Assembly: GCA_016841365.1 (NCBI GenBank)
Contig: JAENZI010000013.1
Location: 1 to 64,000 of the forward strand
From: Anaerolineaceae bacterium
Lineage (GTDB): Bacteria; Chloroflexota; Anaerolineae; Anaerolineales; Anaerolineaceae
Length of the DNA stretch: 64,000 nt
Direction: 5' to 3'
This document shows, one piece after another, positions 41,257 to 50,952 of the stretch. The position numbers were made by a program, and so were the translations under genes. The notes below the pieces were generated by a model. That model was not told the DNA's origin. It saw only the letters and a list, made by a program, of their open reading frames with translations, and made no database searches. How positions within the stretch are numbered: the first letter of the stretch is position 1; each line of letters begins with the position of its first letter.

Positions 41257-42291
41257 ATGACAACAAATTACCGGCTGTGCCTGGTGGGTTTTGGCAATGT
41301 GGGCAAAGCCTTTGCCAGATTGTTGATGAAAAAAGGATCTGAACTGGCTGAGCGTTATAACCTGTCGATCTCCGTCACCGGGATCATCACCGGATCACAC
41401 GGCGGGGCAATCAACCCCGATGGGATTGACCTGAAGAAAGCCCTGAGCCTAGCGTCCGACGGGAAAAGCCTGGAATCACTTTCCACAATCGATACCCCAA
41501 ATGACGCGATTGATTTCATAAAAACCTGCCCGGCAGAATTTATGTTTGAGACCACGCCCGTCAATCCCCAAAGCGGACAACCCGCCATCCAGCACATCCG
41601 TACCGCTCTGGATTCAGGGATGCATGTGGTCACCGCCAATAAAGGGCCTGTCGTTCATGGTTATGGCGAATTGGTAGCCCTGGCGAAGCAGCAAGGCCGG
41701 CGCTTCCTGTTTGAGTCCGCCGTGATGGACGGCGCTCCCATCTTTGCCCTCTTCCGTGAACCACTTGTTGGCGCGAACCTGCTCGGGTTTCACGGCATTC
41801 TTAATTCCTGCACCAATCTTCTGCTCGAAATGATGGAACAGGGAAAAAGCCTGGAAGAAGCCATCGCCTTTGGCAAAACCATTGGCATTACCGAAACAGA
41901 CCCCAGCAATGATGTTGACGGATGGGATGCAGCGATCAAAGTTGCTGCCCTGGTCACCGTGTTGATGAACACACCGCTCACCCCGCAGGAAGTAGACCGC
42001 ACCGGGATTCGCGGTATCACACCAGAAATGATCCGCTCGGCGCAGGCGGATGGGCAGCGCTGGAAACTGGTCTGCACTGCCAAACGTGTTGACGGGCGCA
42101 TCCAGGCCAAAGTTGCACCAGAGCGCGTCAGCCCACAATCGCCGCTCTACAGCGTGAACGGCACCAGTTCCTATTGCCAGTTCGAGCTGGATGTTCTGCC
42201 CGGGCTGGGTATCTTAGAGAGCGACCCCGGGCCTGAGACCACCGCCTATGGAATGTTTGCGGACTTCTTGAACATATTAGAGGTGATCTGA
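41257..42291 (+). CDS. hom: Homoserine dehydrogenase
   Basis: 344 residues. It reduces aspartate semialdehyde to homoserine (threonine/methionine pathway). The NAD(P) site is L-V-G-F-G-N-V-G-K-A; T-A-N-K-G-P is the family turn; and D-V-D-G-W-D-A-A-I-K-V-A-A-L carries the catalytic lysine. It lacks the C-terminal ACT domain of long, feedback-regulated forms. AGAAAGGAA lies upstream of the ATG. It is followed by folK after two bases, so the genes are translationally coupled although the pathways differ. Confidence 0.95.
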   Translation: MTTNYRLCLVGFGNVGKAFARLLMKKGSELAERYNLSISVTGIITGSHGGAINPDGIDLKKALSLASDGKSLESLSTIDTPNDAIDFIKTCPAEFMFETTPVNPQSGQPAIQHIRTALDSGMHVVTANKGPVVHGYGELVALAKQQGRRFLFESAVMDGAPIFALFREPLVGANLLGFHGILNSCTNLLLEMMEQGKSLEEAIAFGKTIGITETDPSNDVDGWDAAIKVAALVTVLMNTPLTPQEVDRTGIRGITPEMIRSAQADGQRWKLVCTAKRVDGRIQAKVAPERVSPQSPLYSVNGTSSYCQFELDVLPGLGILESDPGPETTAYGMFADFLNILEVI

Positions 42292-42293
42292 TC

Positions 42294-42770
42294 ATGGACG
42301 AGCCGATTTACCTGGCTTTAGGGTCCAATTTGGGTGACCGGGTGGACAACCTGTGCATTGCCAAGGCATTTTTACTGCCGGATGTGATCCTCCTACAGGA
42401 ATCCCCCATTTATGAAACGCCGCCCTGGGGGTTCGAAGCCCAGCCTGCCTTCCTCAACCAGGTGGTCGAAGTGCGCAGCACGCTAAGGCCCCTTGAACTG
42501 CTATCCTATCTGAAGGACATCGAAGCAAGTATGGGGCGCCAGAAAACCTTCCGCAACGGGCCGCGCCTGATCGATCTGGATATTCTATTCTATGGTTCGC
42601 GCGTGGTTGATGAAAACAAGCTTCAAATCCCGCACCCGCGCCTGCATCAGCGCGCTTTTGTGCTGGTGCCACTGAATGACATCGCCCCGGATTATGTCCA
42701 TCCCGGTCTGAACCAAAGCGTTGCCGACCTGCTGTCAAAAGTTGATCGGGAAGGCATCCACCCGCTGTGA
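42294..42770 (+). CDS. folK: 6-hydroxymethyl-7,8-dihydropterin pyrophosphokinase
   Basis: 158 residues. It pyrophosphorylates the pterin in folate synthesis. The signatures A-L-G-S-N-L-G-D-R, Y-E-T-P-P-W-G and G-P-R-L-I-D-L-D-I-L-F are intact, with H-P-R-L-H-Q-R-A-F-V-L-V-P-L. GAGGTGATC lies before the ATG. Its stop overlaps the GTG start of the next gene (GTGA). No other folate-synthesis gene such as folP or folB is adjacent. Confidence 0.96.
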   Translation: MDEPIYLALGSNLGDRVDNLCIAKAFLLPDVILLQESPIYETPPWGFEAQPAFLNQVVEVRSTLRPLELLSYLKDIEASMGRQKTFRNGPRLIDLDILFYGSRVVDENKLQIPHPRLHQRAFVLVPLNDIAPDYVHPGLNQSVADLLSKVDREGIHPL

Positions 42771-44593
42771 CCTTTCTGGCATTTGCTGTCCTGCTCCTCC
42801 CCGGTGTGGCCTGGTGGGCCTGGCTGGGTAAACGCGATCAGGACCCGCTGATCTCACTCACCCACATCGTTAGCATCAGTTTGAGCCTGATTGCGATTAT
42901 GGCAGAAGGTGCCTTTCTTCTTGGGGTCGGGTTTTCAACAGACAGCATCATCACCCTGGTTGTGCTCTTTGCAGGCCTGGCGGCAGCGGGATTAGTCAAA
43001 AACAAGATTAACCTGCCTGCAATGTATCATCCTCACCTCTGGGTGGGGTTCGCCCTCTTCGCCCTGACAATTGTTTTGCGGCTTTATCAGGCGCGTGAAC
43101 TGCTGCTACCCAACTGGGTGGATTCACAGCACCATTACCTGATCGTGCGTGTAATTCTTGAAAATAAGGGGCTGCCGGAAAACCTGTCGCCACATCTCGC
43201 TACACCTTTTTACTACCATTACGGATTTCATGCGGTCACCGCCCTGTTCACTGCTGTCAGCAGGCTTGAAATCGGCCAGGCAATGCTTATTTTGGGGCAA
43301 GTATTGAACGCCGTAATCAGCTTATCCATCTACACCCTGGCTAAAACAATTTGGAAAAAATGGCAGCCAGCGGCGGTTGCTGCGCTGCTGGTCAGCTTCG
43401 TGACTCGTATGCCGGCTTATTATCTGAGTTGGGGGCGTTACACCCTCACCGCCGGCATGCTCATCCTCCCGGTTGCCATCGCCCTCTGTATTTCTCTGCT
43501 GGAACTTAACCATTCCAAACGAGCCTTTCTTACACTGGCAATCCTTGTGGCAGGCGTATTGCTAAACCATTACCTGGCTGGCCTCGTGCTGGGTATTTTT
43601 ATCCTGATCTTCTCACTTTTTACATTGCTTTCACGCCCTCAGAAATTCGACAAAGCTTTTGCCGATCTATTGCCCATTATCACAGCCAGCCTGGCTGGTT
43701 TATTACTCGCCCTGCCATGGCTTATGCGGCTGTTCCAATTCTCGATCAGCCGAAAAGAAATCAACCTGGTTCTCCCTGTAACAACCCAAGCCCTGTTCAA
43801 GACAGCCGATCGATGGGTTTATGTTTGGAAGCTGCTCGGCCCCCTCAGCAACACCATGTTGTTAGGGCTTGCAGTGCTGGGGTTGATCATTGCCCTTGTT
43901 CGCCGGCGTAATCTGACGTTTGCCATCTGGAGCTTTGCGTTAATCCTGCTGACTCTCCCCTGGGCAGCGCGCCTGACGCCTTTCCGCGAAGACCACTTCG
44001 CCATTATCCTGTTCCTTCCCATCACCATCTGGGCAGGCTGGTTGGTCTGGCAATCCGGCTGCTGGCTGGGTAAAAGACTGGATCGAGTGTGGCCCGCTGC
44101 CGCAGTGTCAGCAGTTCTGGTTGCTATGTTCATCGTTTGGGCTTACCCCCTCAGCAGCGACATCGTCAACCCGGTGACGGTGATGGTCACACAGGAGGAT
44201 ATCGAGGCATTGGATTGGGTGAAAGAAAACACGCCCCCGAATGCCCGTTTCTATATCAACACAGCTTACTGGCTTAATAACACCTATCGCGGTGTCGATG
44301 GAGGCGGGTGGCTGTTGCCCTACACAGGGCGTTGGGCCATCGTCCCGACCGTGTTTTATGGCTACGCCTCCGATACCGATCAGGTCAACCAGATCAGATC
44401 CTATGGAGAACGCGCCAATGCGATTTCCACCTGCACTGAGGATTTTTATACTCTGCTTGAAGAAGCGAACCTATCATGGGTGTATCTCAAGCGGGATGTT
44501 GGTGCGTTGCAGCCGCAAAGCCTGGAAGGCTGCCCGGGCATTCAAGAGACCTATAAAAATAGCAAGGTGACCATCTATCAAATCACCCCTTGA
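42767..44593 (+). CDS. Polytopic membrane protein, GT-C-like glycosyltransferase candidate
   Basis: 608 residues with about twelve hydrophobic segments and a soluble C-terminal part (about 480-608). The first long external loop holds N-W-V-D119-S-Q-H-H, matching the acidic motif that GT-C transferases use to bind a polyprenyl-linked sugar, so a GT39/GT83-like role is likely; a bacterial dolichol-like donor would be needed. The start is GTG at 42767, overlapping folK by four bases. It precedes the surface-glycan cluster. I cannot exclude a polymerase-type role. Confidence 0.72.
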   Translation: MTFLAFAVLLLPGVAWWAWLGKRDQDPLISLTHIVSISLSLIAIMAEGAFLLGVGFSTDSIITLVVLFAGLAAAGLVKNKINLPAMYHPHLWVGFALFALTIVLRLYQARELLLPNWVDSQHHYLIVRVILENKGLPENLSPHLATPFYYHYGFHAVTALFTAVSRLEIGQAMLILGQVLNAVISLSIYTLAKTIWKKWQPAAVAALLVSFVTRMPAYYLSWGRYTLTAGMLILPVAIALCISLLELNHSKRAFLTLAILVAGVLLNHYLAGLVLGIFILIFSLFTLLSRPQKFDKAFADLLPIITASLAGLLLALPWLMRLFQFSISRKEINLVLPVTTQALFKTADRWVYVWKLLGPLSNTMLLGLAVLGLIIALVRRRNLTFAIWSFALILLTLPWAARLTPFREDHFAIILFLPITIWAGWLVWQSGCWLGKRLDRVWPAAAVSAVLVAMFIVWAYPLSSDIVNPVTVMVTQEDIEALDWVKENTPPNARFYINTAYWLNNTYRGVDGGGWLLPYTGRWAIVPTVFYGYASDTDQVNQIRSYGERANAISTCTEDFYTLLEEANLSWVYLKRDVGALQPQSLEGCPGIQETYKNSKVTIYQITP

Positions 44594-44739
44594 CGGACTC
44601 TCAGTATGTTTATTTGTCATCCCTCATGTAAACGGCTATAATTTTCTCACTCATAACAAAATGAAACAGCTGGCGCAAGTCGTATTTTTATCAGGAAAAT
44701 CATGACCGTAATTTACACGCAATTATCACAGGTGATCCC

Positions 44740-45876
44740 ATGAAGATCAGTATGATCGGACCGGTCTACCCCTACCGGGGCGGGATTGCCTATTTCACCA
44801 CCCTCCTCGCGAAAAAACTGTCCGAGGCAGGGCACGATGTGCAGATGATTTCGTTTAAGAAACAATATCCCGCCTGGCTCTACCCGGGTGAGAGCGACAA
44901 AGACCACAGCCCCGGCAGAGAAAAGGTAGATGCTGATTACGTGCTGACGCCGCTCAACCCAATCACGTGGCGGCAGACGCTGCAGGCAGTGTTATCCTTC
45001 CAACCGGATAAAGTGATCATCCCCTGGTGGGTAACCTTTTGGGGGCCGGCTTTCTGGCACATCATCACCCGCCTTAAGCGGAACGGGATCAATGTTTCTG
45101 TCCTGATCCACAACACCATGCCGCATGAAGCACGCTTTTGGGACCGCTTTTTGACACGGCACACCCTTGAGCCAGCAGACAGCTATATTGTGATGACGGA
45201 AAAAGAAAAGCAGCGCCTGCTCGCATTACTGCCGGATGCAGATAACATCGAAAGCGCCTCGCTCCCCATTTTTCATGCATTTAAACATACCGGTTTGCCC
45301 AAAACAGAACTGCGCCGCCAGCTCGATCTGCCAGCAGATCGTGACATCGTCCTATTCTTTGGATTCATCCGACCCTACAAGGGCTTGCACGTGTTGATTG
45401 ACGCGATGCAGATATTAACAGAGCGCGGATCCCAGGCTGATTTGCTGGTAGTCGGCGAGTTTTGGGATCAAAAACAACCCTATCTTACTCACATCTCACA
45501 GGCAGGGTTGAGCGATCGGGTCCACATATTCGATTCCTATATCCCCGATGATGAGATAGCTGCTTATTTTGAAACCTCGGATGTATTTGCAGCGCCGTAT
45601 ATTGACGGCACACAAAGCGCAGCGCTGAAAACCGCCTTTGGCTTTGGTTTGCCGGCTGTCGCCACAGATGTGATCAATGACGATATGGTGGTGTCAATGG
45701 GCGAGCATTGCAAGATTGTTCCGGCAGGGGATGCAGATTCGTTGGCAAAAGCCATAGAAACGCAGCTCAGGCGTGAACCACAGAAACAATCGCAAATTGA
45801 TGATTTAGTCGCACGCTCATGGGAAGACATGCTGGCAGCCGTCAGTACACACCCGCAAGAGGTTCATCATGGCTGA
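44740..45876 (+). CDS. Family 4 glycosyltransferase
   Basis: 378 residues with a GT-B fold. The N-terminus G-P-V-Y-P-Y-R-G-G-I-A-Y-F is typical of the acceptor domain; the donor domain has F-F-G-F-I-R-P-Y-K-G-L-H-V-L and the E-x7-E-like region with G-T-Q-S-A-A-L-K-T-A-F. It transfers sugars from nucleotide-sugar donors in the cytoplasm. AGGTGA lies nine bases before the ATG. Its end overlaps the next gene by eight bases, opening the coupled part of the glycan cluster. Confidence 0.9.
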   Translation: MKISMIGPVYPYRGGIAYFTTLLAKKLSEAGHDVQMISFKKQYPAWLYPGESDKDHSPGREKVDADYVLTPLNPITWRQTLQAVLSFQPDKVIIPWWVTFWGPAFWHIITRLKRNGINVSVLIHNTMPHEARFWDRFLTRHTLEPADSYIVMTEKEKQRLLALLPDADNIESASLPIFHAFKHTGLPKTELRRQLDLPADRDIVLFFGFIRPYKGLHVLIDAMQILTERGSQADLLVVGEFWDQKQPYLTHISQAGLSDRVHIFDSYIPDDEIAAYFETSDVFAAPYIDGTQSAALKTAFGFGLPAVATDVINDDMVVSMGEHCKIVPAGDADSLAKAIETQLRREPQKQSQIDDLVARSWEDMLAAVSTHPQEVHHG

Positions 45877-46771
45877 TAAACCAAAGATCTCCGTCATCAT
45901 CCCTAACCTGCACTCGCCAATCGTCGACCGCACCATCAAGTCTGTATTAGCGCAGGAAACGGTGTATGCCTTCGAAGTGATCGTGGTTGGGCAGGACAAG
46001 TTCAACCTTGTCAGGCAATTTCCACAGGTGCAATTTATCGAGACGCCTTCCCCCGTTGGTGCGGCAGAAGCACGCAACATCGGCATCCGACGCGCACTCG
46101 GGGACTGGCTCTTTTTCATTGATTCCGATTGCATTGCCCAGCCGGGATGGATGCACAGTATGGCTGCCGAATTCAACCAGGAAAGAAAGGTTGTGGGCGG
46201 CGGCGTGATCTCCCCTGAAGAACCCTTCTGGCTGCTGGTCTATAACCTGTCGATGTTTTATGGCGAACTGGCATCCCAACCCTCGCGTGAACGAAAATTT
46301 GTACCCACACTGAACCTGGCGGTGCATCGGGAGGTGATCGATACCGTGGGTTTCATGGACGAAGGCTTACCCCGCGGCCAGGATATCGAATGGACTTCCC
46401 GCATGACACAAGCTGGATTCCGCATTCTCTTTAAGTCGGATGCGGCAATTCAACACTTACCCACACGCAAAGATCTCAAAACGCTGCGGGAGTATGTGCG
46501 CAAATCCGGTTATTATATGATCCGTGTCAGGCTGAGAAATCCGCAGATCTTTAAGATGCCAAAACTGCTGAAACATCCCATCATCTGGGAGATTTTCGCC
46601 CCGCTGATTGCAGGCTATATCACGCTGAAAATTTTCTTGCAGACCAAAGAGGTCAGGCAGCACATCAGGATTCTCCCATATATCTACTTACAAAAATTAT
46701 CCTGGTGTTATGGCGCCGCTGAAAGTTTGCGGGCAATCCATAAAACGGGTTCAGATCGAGCAGGGAAATGA
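45869..46771 (+). CDS. Family 2 glycosyltransferase
   Basis: 300 residues. I-S-V-I-I-P-N-L opens the GT-A domain; D-W-L-F-F-I-D-S-D is the DxD metal site; G-Q-D-I-E-W-T-S-R carries the E/D-W acceptor signature. It overlaps the previous gene by eight bases and the next by four (ATGA). Expected to add a sugar during repeat-unit or glycan-chain assembly on the cytoplasmic face. Confidence 0.9.
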   Translation: MADKPKISVIIPNLHSPIVDRTIKSVLAQETVYAFEVIVVGQDKFNLVRQFPQVQFIETPSPVGAAEARNIGIRRALGDWLFFIDSDCIAQPGWMHSMAAEFNQERKVVGGGVISPEEPFWLLVYNLSMFYGELASQPSRERKFVPTLNLAVHREVIDTVGFMDEGLPRGQDIEWTSRMTQAGFRILFKSDAAIQHLPTRKDLKTLREYVRKSGYYMIRVRLRNPQIFKMPKLLKHPIIWEIFAPLIAGYITLKIFLQTKEVRQHIRILPYIYLQKLSWCYGAAESLRAIHKTGSDRAGK

Positions 46772-47799
46772 AGAGCCAATCCCAAACCACAAAACAAACC
46801 CATCACCTCAGCAACTTCAGTATTGTTTGCCCGGTGTGTAAGGGCAAGCTTGACACTCATGATGATGCAGTCGTGTGCGAGACTTGCAAGCGGGAATATC
46901 CCATCATCCATGGCATTATTGACCTGCGCCATCCAGCCAGCCCGTTATTGTCGGTAGAAGAAACAATGCTTGCCAATTTTCCTCATGCTTCATTTGAGGA
47001 ACTTTTAGCGCTCTTATTAAAAGATGCCGATCTCTCCGCTGAAATTATCAACGATACGCTGCACTACTACCAGAAACAACTGGATCGCGCCGAAAAAATG
47101 ACCGGTATGTTTCTGAAAAAATTGGGGGAGGATTTTGCGGATCCCGGCCTCAACCTGGCACTGGACCTCGGATGTGGTTCTGGTGCAGGTGTTTATGCCC
47201 TCACGCAAAGATTCCAGCGTGTTGTTGGGATAGATACCTCCATGGCACAACTGCTGCTGGCACAAAAGACCCTCGAGCGGTTGCCTTCAGGTAATTTCAT
47301 CTTAATCAGGGCTGATGCAAACAATCTCCCATTTAAAAATGAGAGTATGGATTATGTCCAGGCGATCAACGTGTTAGAACACATCATGGGCGAGAAACAA
47401 ATTATCCTTGAGATCTCGCGCTGCTTGAACCAGCAGGGCGGCTTTGCAGCAGACTCACGCAATCGTTTTGATATTTTCACACCAGAGCCTCATACGGGCA
47501 TCCGCTTTTTGGGTTTCCTGCCCCGTAGACATATCCCGCGCTTTGTGCGCTGGCGGACGGATGCACAGTACGAACAAACCTGGCTGCTCTCACACCACGA
47601 TCTTTCTCAATTGATGCGGGACAACTTCCGTGGGGACTTCAAAATCCTCTTTCCAGATGTGAGCGCCTATGGCAGTTCCCAAAAAATCAGTGATCTTGTT
47701 CGGAAATTAGCCCAAACACCCATCTTACGGGGACTGGTCTTGCGGTTATTCCCTTCTCACATTGTCATCGGGCAGAAACAAGGTTCAAGCCTCGATTGA
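46768..47799 (+). CDS. SAM-dependent methyltransferase with N-terminal zinc ribbon
   Basis: 343 residues. The N-terminal C-P-V-C-x-G and C-E-T-C pairs with Y-P-I-I-H-G-I-I-D-L form a Trm112-like zinc ribbon (about 18-50). The methyltransferase domain has L-D-L-G-C-G-S-G-A-G (about 127-136) and the post-I segment Q-A-I-N-V-L-E-H. Within this cluster it probably methylates a sugar or a lipid-linked glycan. It overlaps the preceding glycosyltransferase gene by four bases. Confidence 0.87.
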   Translation: MKSQSQTTKQTHHLSNFSIVCPVCKGKLDTHDDAVVCETCKREYPIIHGIIDLRHPASPLLSVEETMLANFPHASFEELLALLLKDADLSAEIINDTLHYYQKQLDRAEKMTGMFLKKLGEDFADPGLNLALDLGCGSGAGVYALTQRFQRVVGIDTSMAQLLLAQKTLERLPSGNFILIRADANNLPFKNESMDYVQAINVLEHIMGEKQIILEISRCLNQQGGFAADSRNRFDIFTPEPHTGIRFLGFLPRRHIPRFVRWRTDAQYEQTWLLSHHDLSQLMRDNFRGDFKILFPDVSAYGSSQKISDLVRKLAQTPILRGLVLRLFPSHIVIGQKQGSSLD

Positions 47800-47903
47800 T
47801 GCAATCCCTTTCAGATATTCAAACAACGCAAAATTCTGTCGTAAAATTGAGATGCGTATTTGATTAATATATTTGCGTTCATTATCAGGAAGTCAGCGCA
47901 CTC

Positions 47904-48815
47904 ATGGCATTAACCAAACTAAAGGATCAAGTCTGGATTGTCACAGTCAACTGGAAGCAGCCCTTGCTGACTGAGGCATGTGTCCAGAGTTTCATTGATG
48001 ACCAAATCCCAGAATCACACATTATCATTGTTGATAATGGATCAGCCGATAATTCCTTCGAACGCTTGAAAACCTCCTTTCCTGCGAGCCAGGTCATCCA
48101 ATCTACAGAAAACTTAGGCTTTGCGGGCGGATTCAATCTTGGCATTGCAGCAGCGCGTTCGATTGGTGCTGCTTATGTGTTTATGGTCAACAACGACACC
48201 ACTATCCAACCAGGTATGATAGATGACTTCCTGAAGAAATCCGCCAGTGTGGATGCAGACATTGCCTCACCGGCTATCTACTACGCTGACCAACCCCAAA
48301 AATTGTGGTCAGCGGGTGGATATTTCAACACACTGCTCTGCGCACCGATTGATGCGCACCGTCGCAATAAACCGCTGCCGCAGGAACCGGTCAGCAGGGA
48401 ATTCTTGACAGGCTGTGCGTTGTTGATCAAAGACAGGGTGTTTGACCGGATCGGGCTTTTTGATGAACGGTTCTTTCTCTATTATGAAGACCTTGATTTT
48501 ATCAAACGAGCCAATGACACCAGCTTAAGCCTTTGGCTGATTCCGACCGCCAAACTCTACCATCATGTGAGCGCCTCCAGCGAAAATGAACGCTCGCCAA
48601 AAGTCTACTACTGGATGGCACGCTCAAGCTGGTTATATTATCGTAAACATGCTAAAGTTTGGCAGTGGTTTTTCATTCTGCCCTGGCGGCTAGGCCATGC
48701 GCTAAAGACCACCGGCACGCTGCTGTTTCAAAAGCGGTTCAAAGCGGTGTCAGCCTATATATCGGGTTTTCTACACCTCAATCAGGATCAATATGAACAA
48801 CCTCTTGATGATTGA
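47904..48815 (+). CDS. Family 2 glycosyltransferase (rhamnosyltransferase-like)
   Basis: 303 residues. The opening V-N-W-K-Q, I-I-V-D-N-G-S-A-D-N-S, G-F-A-G-G-F-N-L-G-I and V-N-N-D-T are hallmarks of the WbbL/RgpB-like GT2 branch, and F-L-Y-Y-E-D-L-D-F is the catalytic acidic site. A gap of 104 bases separates it from the methyltransferase, and an AGGAAG lies about 12 bases before the ATG. Confidence 0.9.
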   Translation: MALTKLKDQVWIVTVNWKQPLLTEACVQSFIDDQIPESHIIIVDNGSADNSFERLKTSFPASQVIQSTENLGFAGGFNLGIAAARSIGAAYVFMVNNDTTIQPGMIDDFLKKSASVDADIASPAIYYADQPQKLWSAGGYFNTLLCAPIDAHRRNKPLPQEPVSREFLTGCALLIKDRVFDRIGLFDERFFLYYEDLDFIKRANDTSLSLWLIPTAKLYHHVSASSENERSPKVYYWMARSSWLYYRKHAKVWQWFFILPWRLGHALKTTGTLLFQKRFKAVSAYISGFLHLNQDQYEQPLDD

Positions 48816-48874
48816 GATAAAATAAAAAATTCGATACGACGAAATAAACACAAGTAAAAACAGGAAACAACAAC

Positions 48875-49705
48875 ATGAGCCGATTGCGAAACCAAATCAG
48901 ACAGTATCACAGAGAATTTGACGGTCTGATCGGCCGGCTTTTCAGCAACCAAAAATCCTTAAAAAAATTGGGGCGTGACCCATTCTCGAAGATCAACCCA
49001 GCCCAGGATGACTCACTGACATATTCCCGCCAGGACCACTTTAGCAAATTCCACCTGATGGATGTGCACCAAAATCAAAACCCATCTACTTGCGATCTCA
49101 AAGTCTACCAAGACCTGTTCGTCTATTCTTACATCATCGATAACGTCCGGAAAGGGGCAAAAATCCTGGAGATCGGCGGTGGTGAGTCGCGGGTGATCGA
49201 TGCGTTCAAAGATGATTATGAGTTTTGGAATTTAGACCGACTCGAAGGTCAAGGACACGGGCCAACAAGCATCTATGCTGACAGCGGCTTTCACCTCGTT
49301 CGGGAGAATATCGGCAATTTCTCTTCAGAATTGCCAGAAGATTATTTTGACCTGGTTTTCAGCATTTCGGTAGTGGAACACTTTTTTGAAGACGAGAATA
49401 GCCTTGAGAACATCTATGCCGATATCCAGCGCATCTTGAAGAAGAATGCCATCAGTTTACATTGCGTCGACTCACTGCTGCACAGCGATCACATCTGGTT
49501 CCATCCCTTTATTCACAAGGTCACACAATCGACTGATGTGGTTGACCTGGATAAACTCTCTCAACAAATTAATGCTGACCGTCATCTATGGGTACTGCCA
49601 AAATTTGCTTATTACACACGCTGGTTCCCCAAGACAAAATCAACAATGAAGAAATTTGGTCAGCCCTTCTCTGTGAATCTACTCTGGCAAAAGGCAGGCC
49701 AATGA
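48875..49705 (+). CDS. Class I SAM-dependent methyltransferase
   Basis: 276 residues. After a basic N-terminus, I-L-E-I-G-G-G-E-S-R at about 93-102 is a variant motif I (usually G-x-G-x-G), W-N-L-D-R is strand 2, and F-D-L-V-F-S-I-S-V-V-E-H-F is the post-I region, as in glycan-cluster methyltransferases. AGGAAA lies before the ATG. It ends by overlapping the flippase gene (ATGA). Confidence 0.8.
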   Translation: MSRLRNQIRQYHREFDGLIGRLFSNQKSLKKLGRDPFSKINPAQDDSLTYSRQDHFSKFHLMDVHQNQNPSTCDLKVYQDLFVYSYIIDNVRKGAKILEIGGGESRVIDAFKDDYEFWNLDRLEGQGHGPTSIYADSGFHLVRENIGNFSSELPEDYFDLVFSISVVEHFFEDENSLENIYADIQRILKKNAISLHCVDSLLHSDHIWFHPFIHKVTQSTDVVDLDKLSQQINADRHLWVLPKFAYYTRWFPKTKSTMKKFGQPFSVNLLWQKAGQ

Positions 49706-50952
49706 CATTACGATCCAACAGGCATCTGCTTAAGTCCATTTTTTCCTACACCACAGCCAATCTAATCGCCCAGGGTTTGGTTGCAGTCTATACCCTTTTG
49801 CTCATCTGGTGGCTTAACACCGAGGTATATGGCAATATTGCCGCCCATAACGCGGCAGTGCTGCTAACCTCCTTCATCATCACCATGGGGTTACACGAGT
49901 GGCTGATCCGGACCATCCCGCTGGAGAAAAAGTCCAAAACGCTGACCGGTGAAATCCTGGTCTACAAGATGGTTGTGGGGCTCATCTGGGGTGCAGGGTT
50001 GATGATCGTTTTGCCTTTAATCAAACCTGAAATTTATATCCCCCAACTCCTGATCATCATCATCCTGGATGTATGGTTCGAATCGGGTTTTTACCTGCTT
50101 CTGGCAGACCTGTTAGGGCACACGAAAGTCATCTCCGCCTCGTGGCTTCTGATCGCATCGAGGGTACTGCGCTTACTCTCATTGATTTTGGTGATCTTGA
50201 TCGGTTCACATTCAGCGCTCCTGATTGTCCTCCTCAGGCTAATCGCCACAGGGGCGATTTTCATCATCGCATTGCTGATATCCAAACCTGTCTTCACACA
50301 GATCAAAAATGTCAACATTTTCAACATCCTCAAATCATCAGTAGTGTTTAATGCCGCAGAGATTCAAAACCTGATCTTCTTGCAAATTGACCTCAATCTG
50401 CTGACATTGGTCAACGGTGACCCGGTTCTATTGGGTGACTTTGCAGTCGTGATCAGCGTGATCAATATGATCATGACCCTGCCATTAGGAATTGCTTCCA
50501 TGATGCTGCCCAACGCCATCCGATCCTATCGAACCGCTCCAGGTCAATTCAAAAAGAAGATGATCCCGGTATTGGTGGGATTCTTATTGTTTGGTTTAGT
50601 TTTGTGGGCGAGCATTTCTATTTTCAGGCTGGAGATGATTAACCGCTTACTGCGGGGCAATTATCAGAGTGTGATTGCCACCCTGCTGCTGATCAGCCCC
50701 ATCCTGCTCATTCGCACGCTCAACCAGTTCAACCGGGTTTACCTGATTGCCGTGCGCTGGGAGAAAAAGCAACTCTTACCGTATGCGCTGGCAATCCTCT
50801 TCAAGATAATCGCAGGTATTTTCATCGTCAGAAATTATGAATTGGTGGGTTTGGTTTGGTTAAGTATAATAAGTGACCTTTTATTGCTTGTCGGTTTTTC
50901 AATCCAGACCTTCAGGCATCACATGCAGCACAGGGCAGAACCAACCTCATGA
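49702..50952 (+). CDS. Polysaccharide flippase (Wzx-like)
   Basis: 416 residues with about twelve to fourteen hydrophobic segments and few charges. N-terminal S-Y-T-T-A-N-L-I-A-Q-G and the spacing of helices match the MOP/Wzx family, which flips lipid-linked glycan units. I use the ATG at 49702, overlapping the previous stop by four bases; an open frame starting at 49588 lies wholly inside the previous gene. It overlaps the next gene by four bases. Confidence 0.87.
   Translation: MTLRSNRHLLKSIFSYTTANLIAQGLVAVYTLLLIWWLNTEVYGNIAAHNAAVLLTSFIITMGLHEWLIRTIPLEKKSKTLTGEILVYKMVVGLIWGAGLMIVLPLIKPEIYIPQLLIIIILDVWFESGFYLLLADLLGHTKVISASWLLIASRVLRLLSLILVILIGSHSALLIVLLRLIATGAIFIIALLISKPVFTQIKNVNIFNILKSSVVFNAAEIQNLIFLQIDLNLLTLVNGDPVLLGDFAVVISVINMIMTLPLGIASMMLPNAIRSYRTAPGQFKKKMIPVLVGFLLFGLVLWASISIFRLEMINRLLRGNYQSVIATLLLISPILLIRTLNQFNRVYLIAVRWEKKQLLPYALAILFKIIAGIFIVRNYELVGLVWLSIISDLLLLVGFSIQTFRHHMQHRAEPTS

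Noticed and set aside
49588-49701. N-terminal extension of the flippase
   Set aside because: The extra 38 codons lie entirely inside the upstream methyltransferase gene, and the ATGA overlap at 49702 gives a normal flippase N-terminus.
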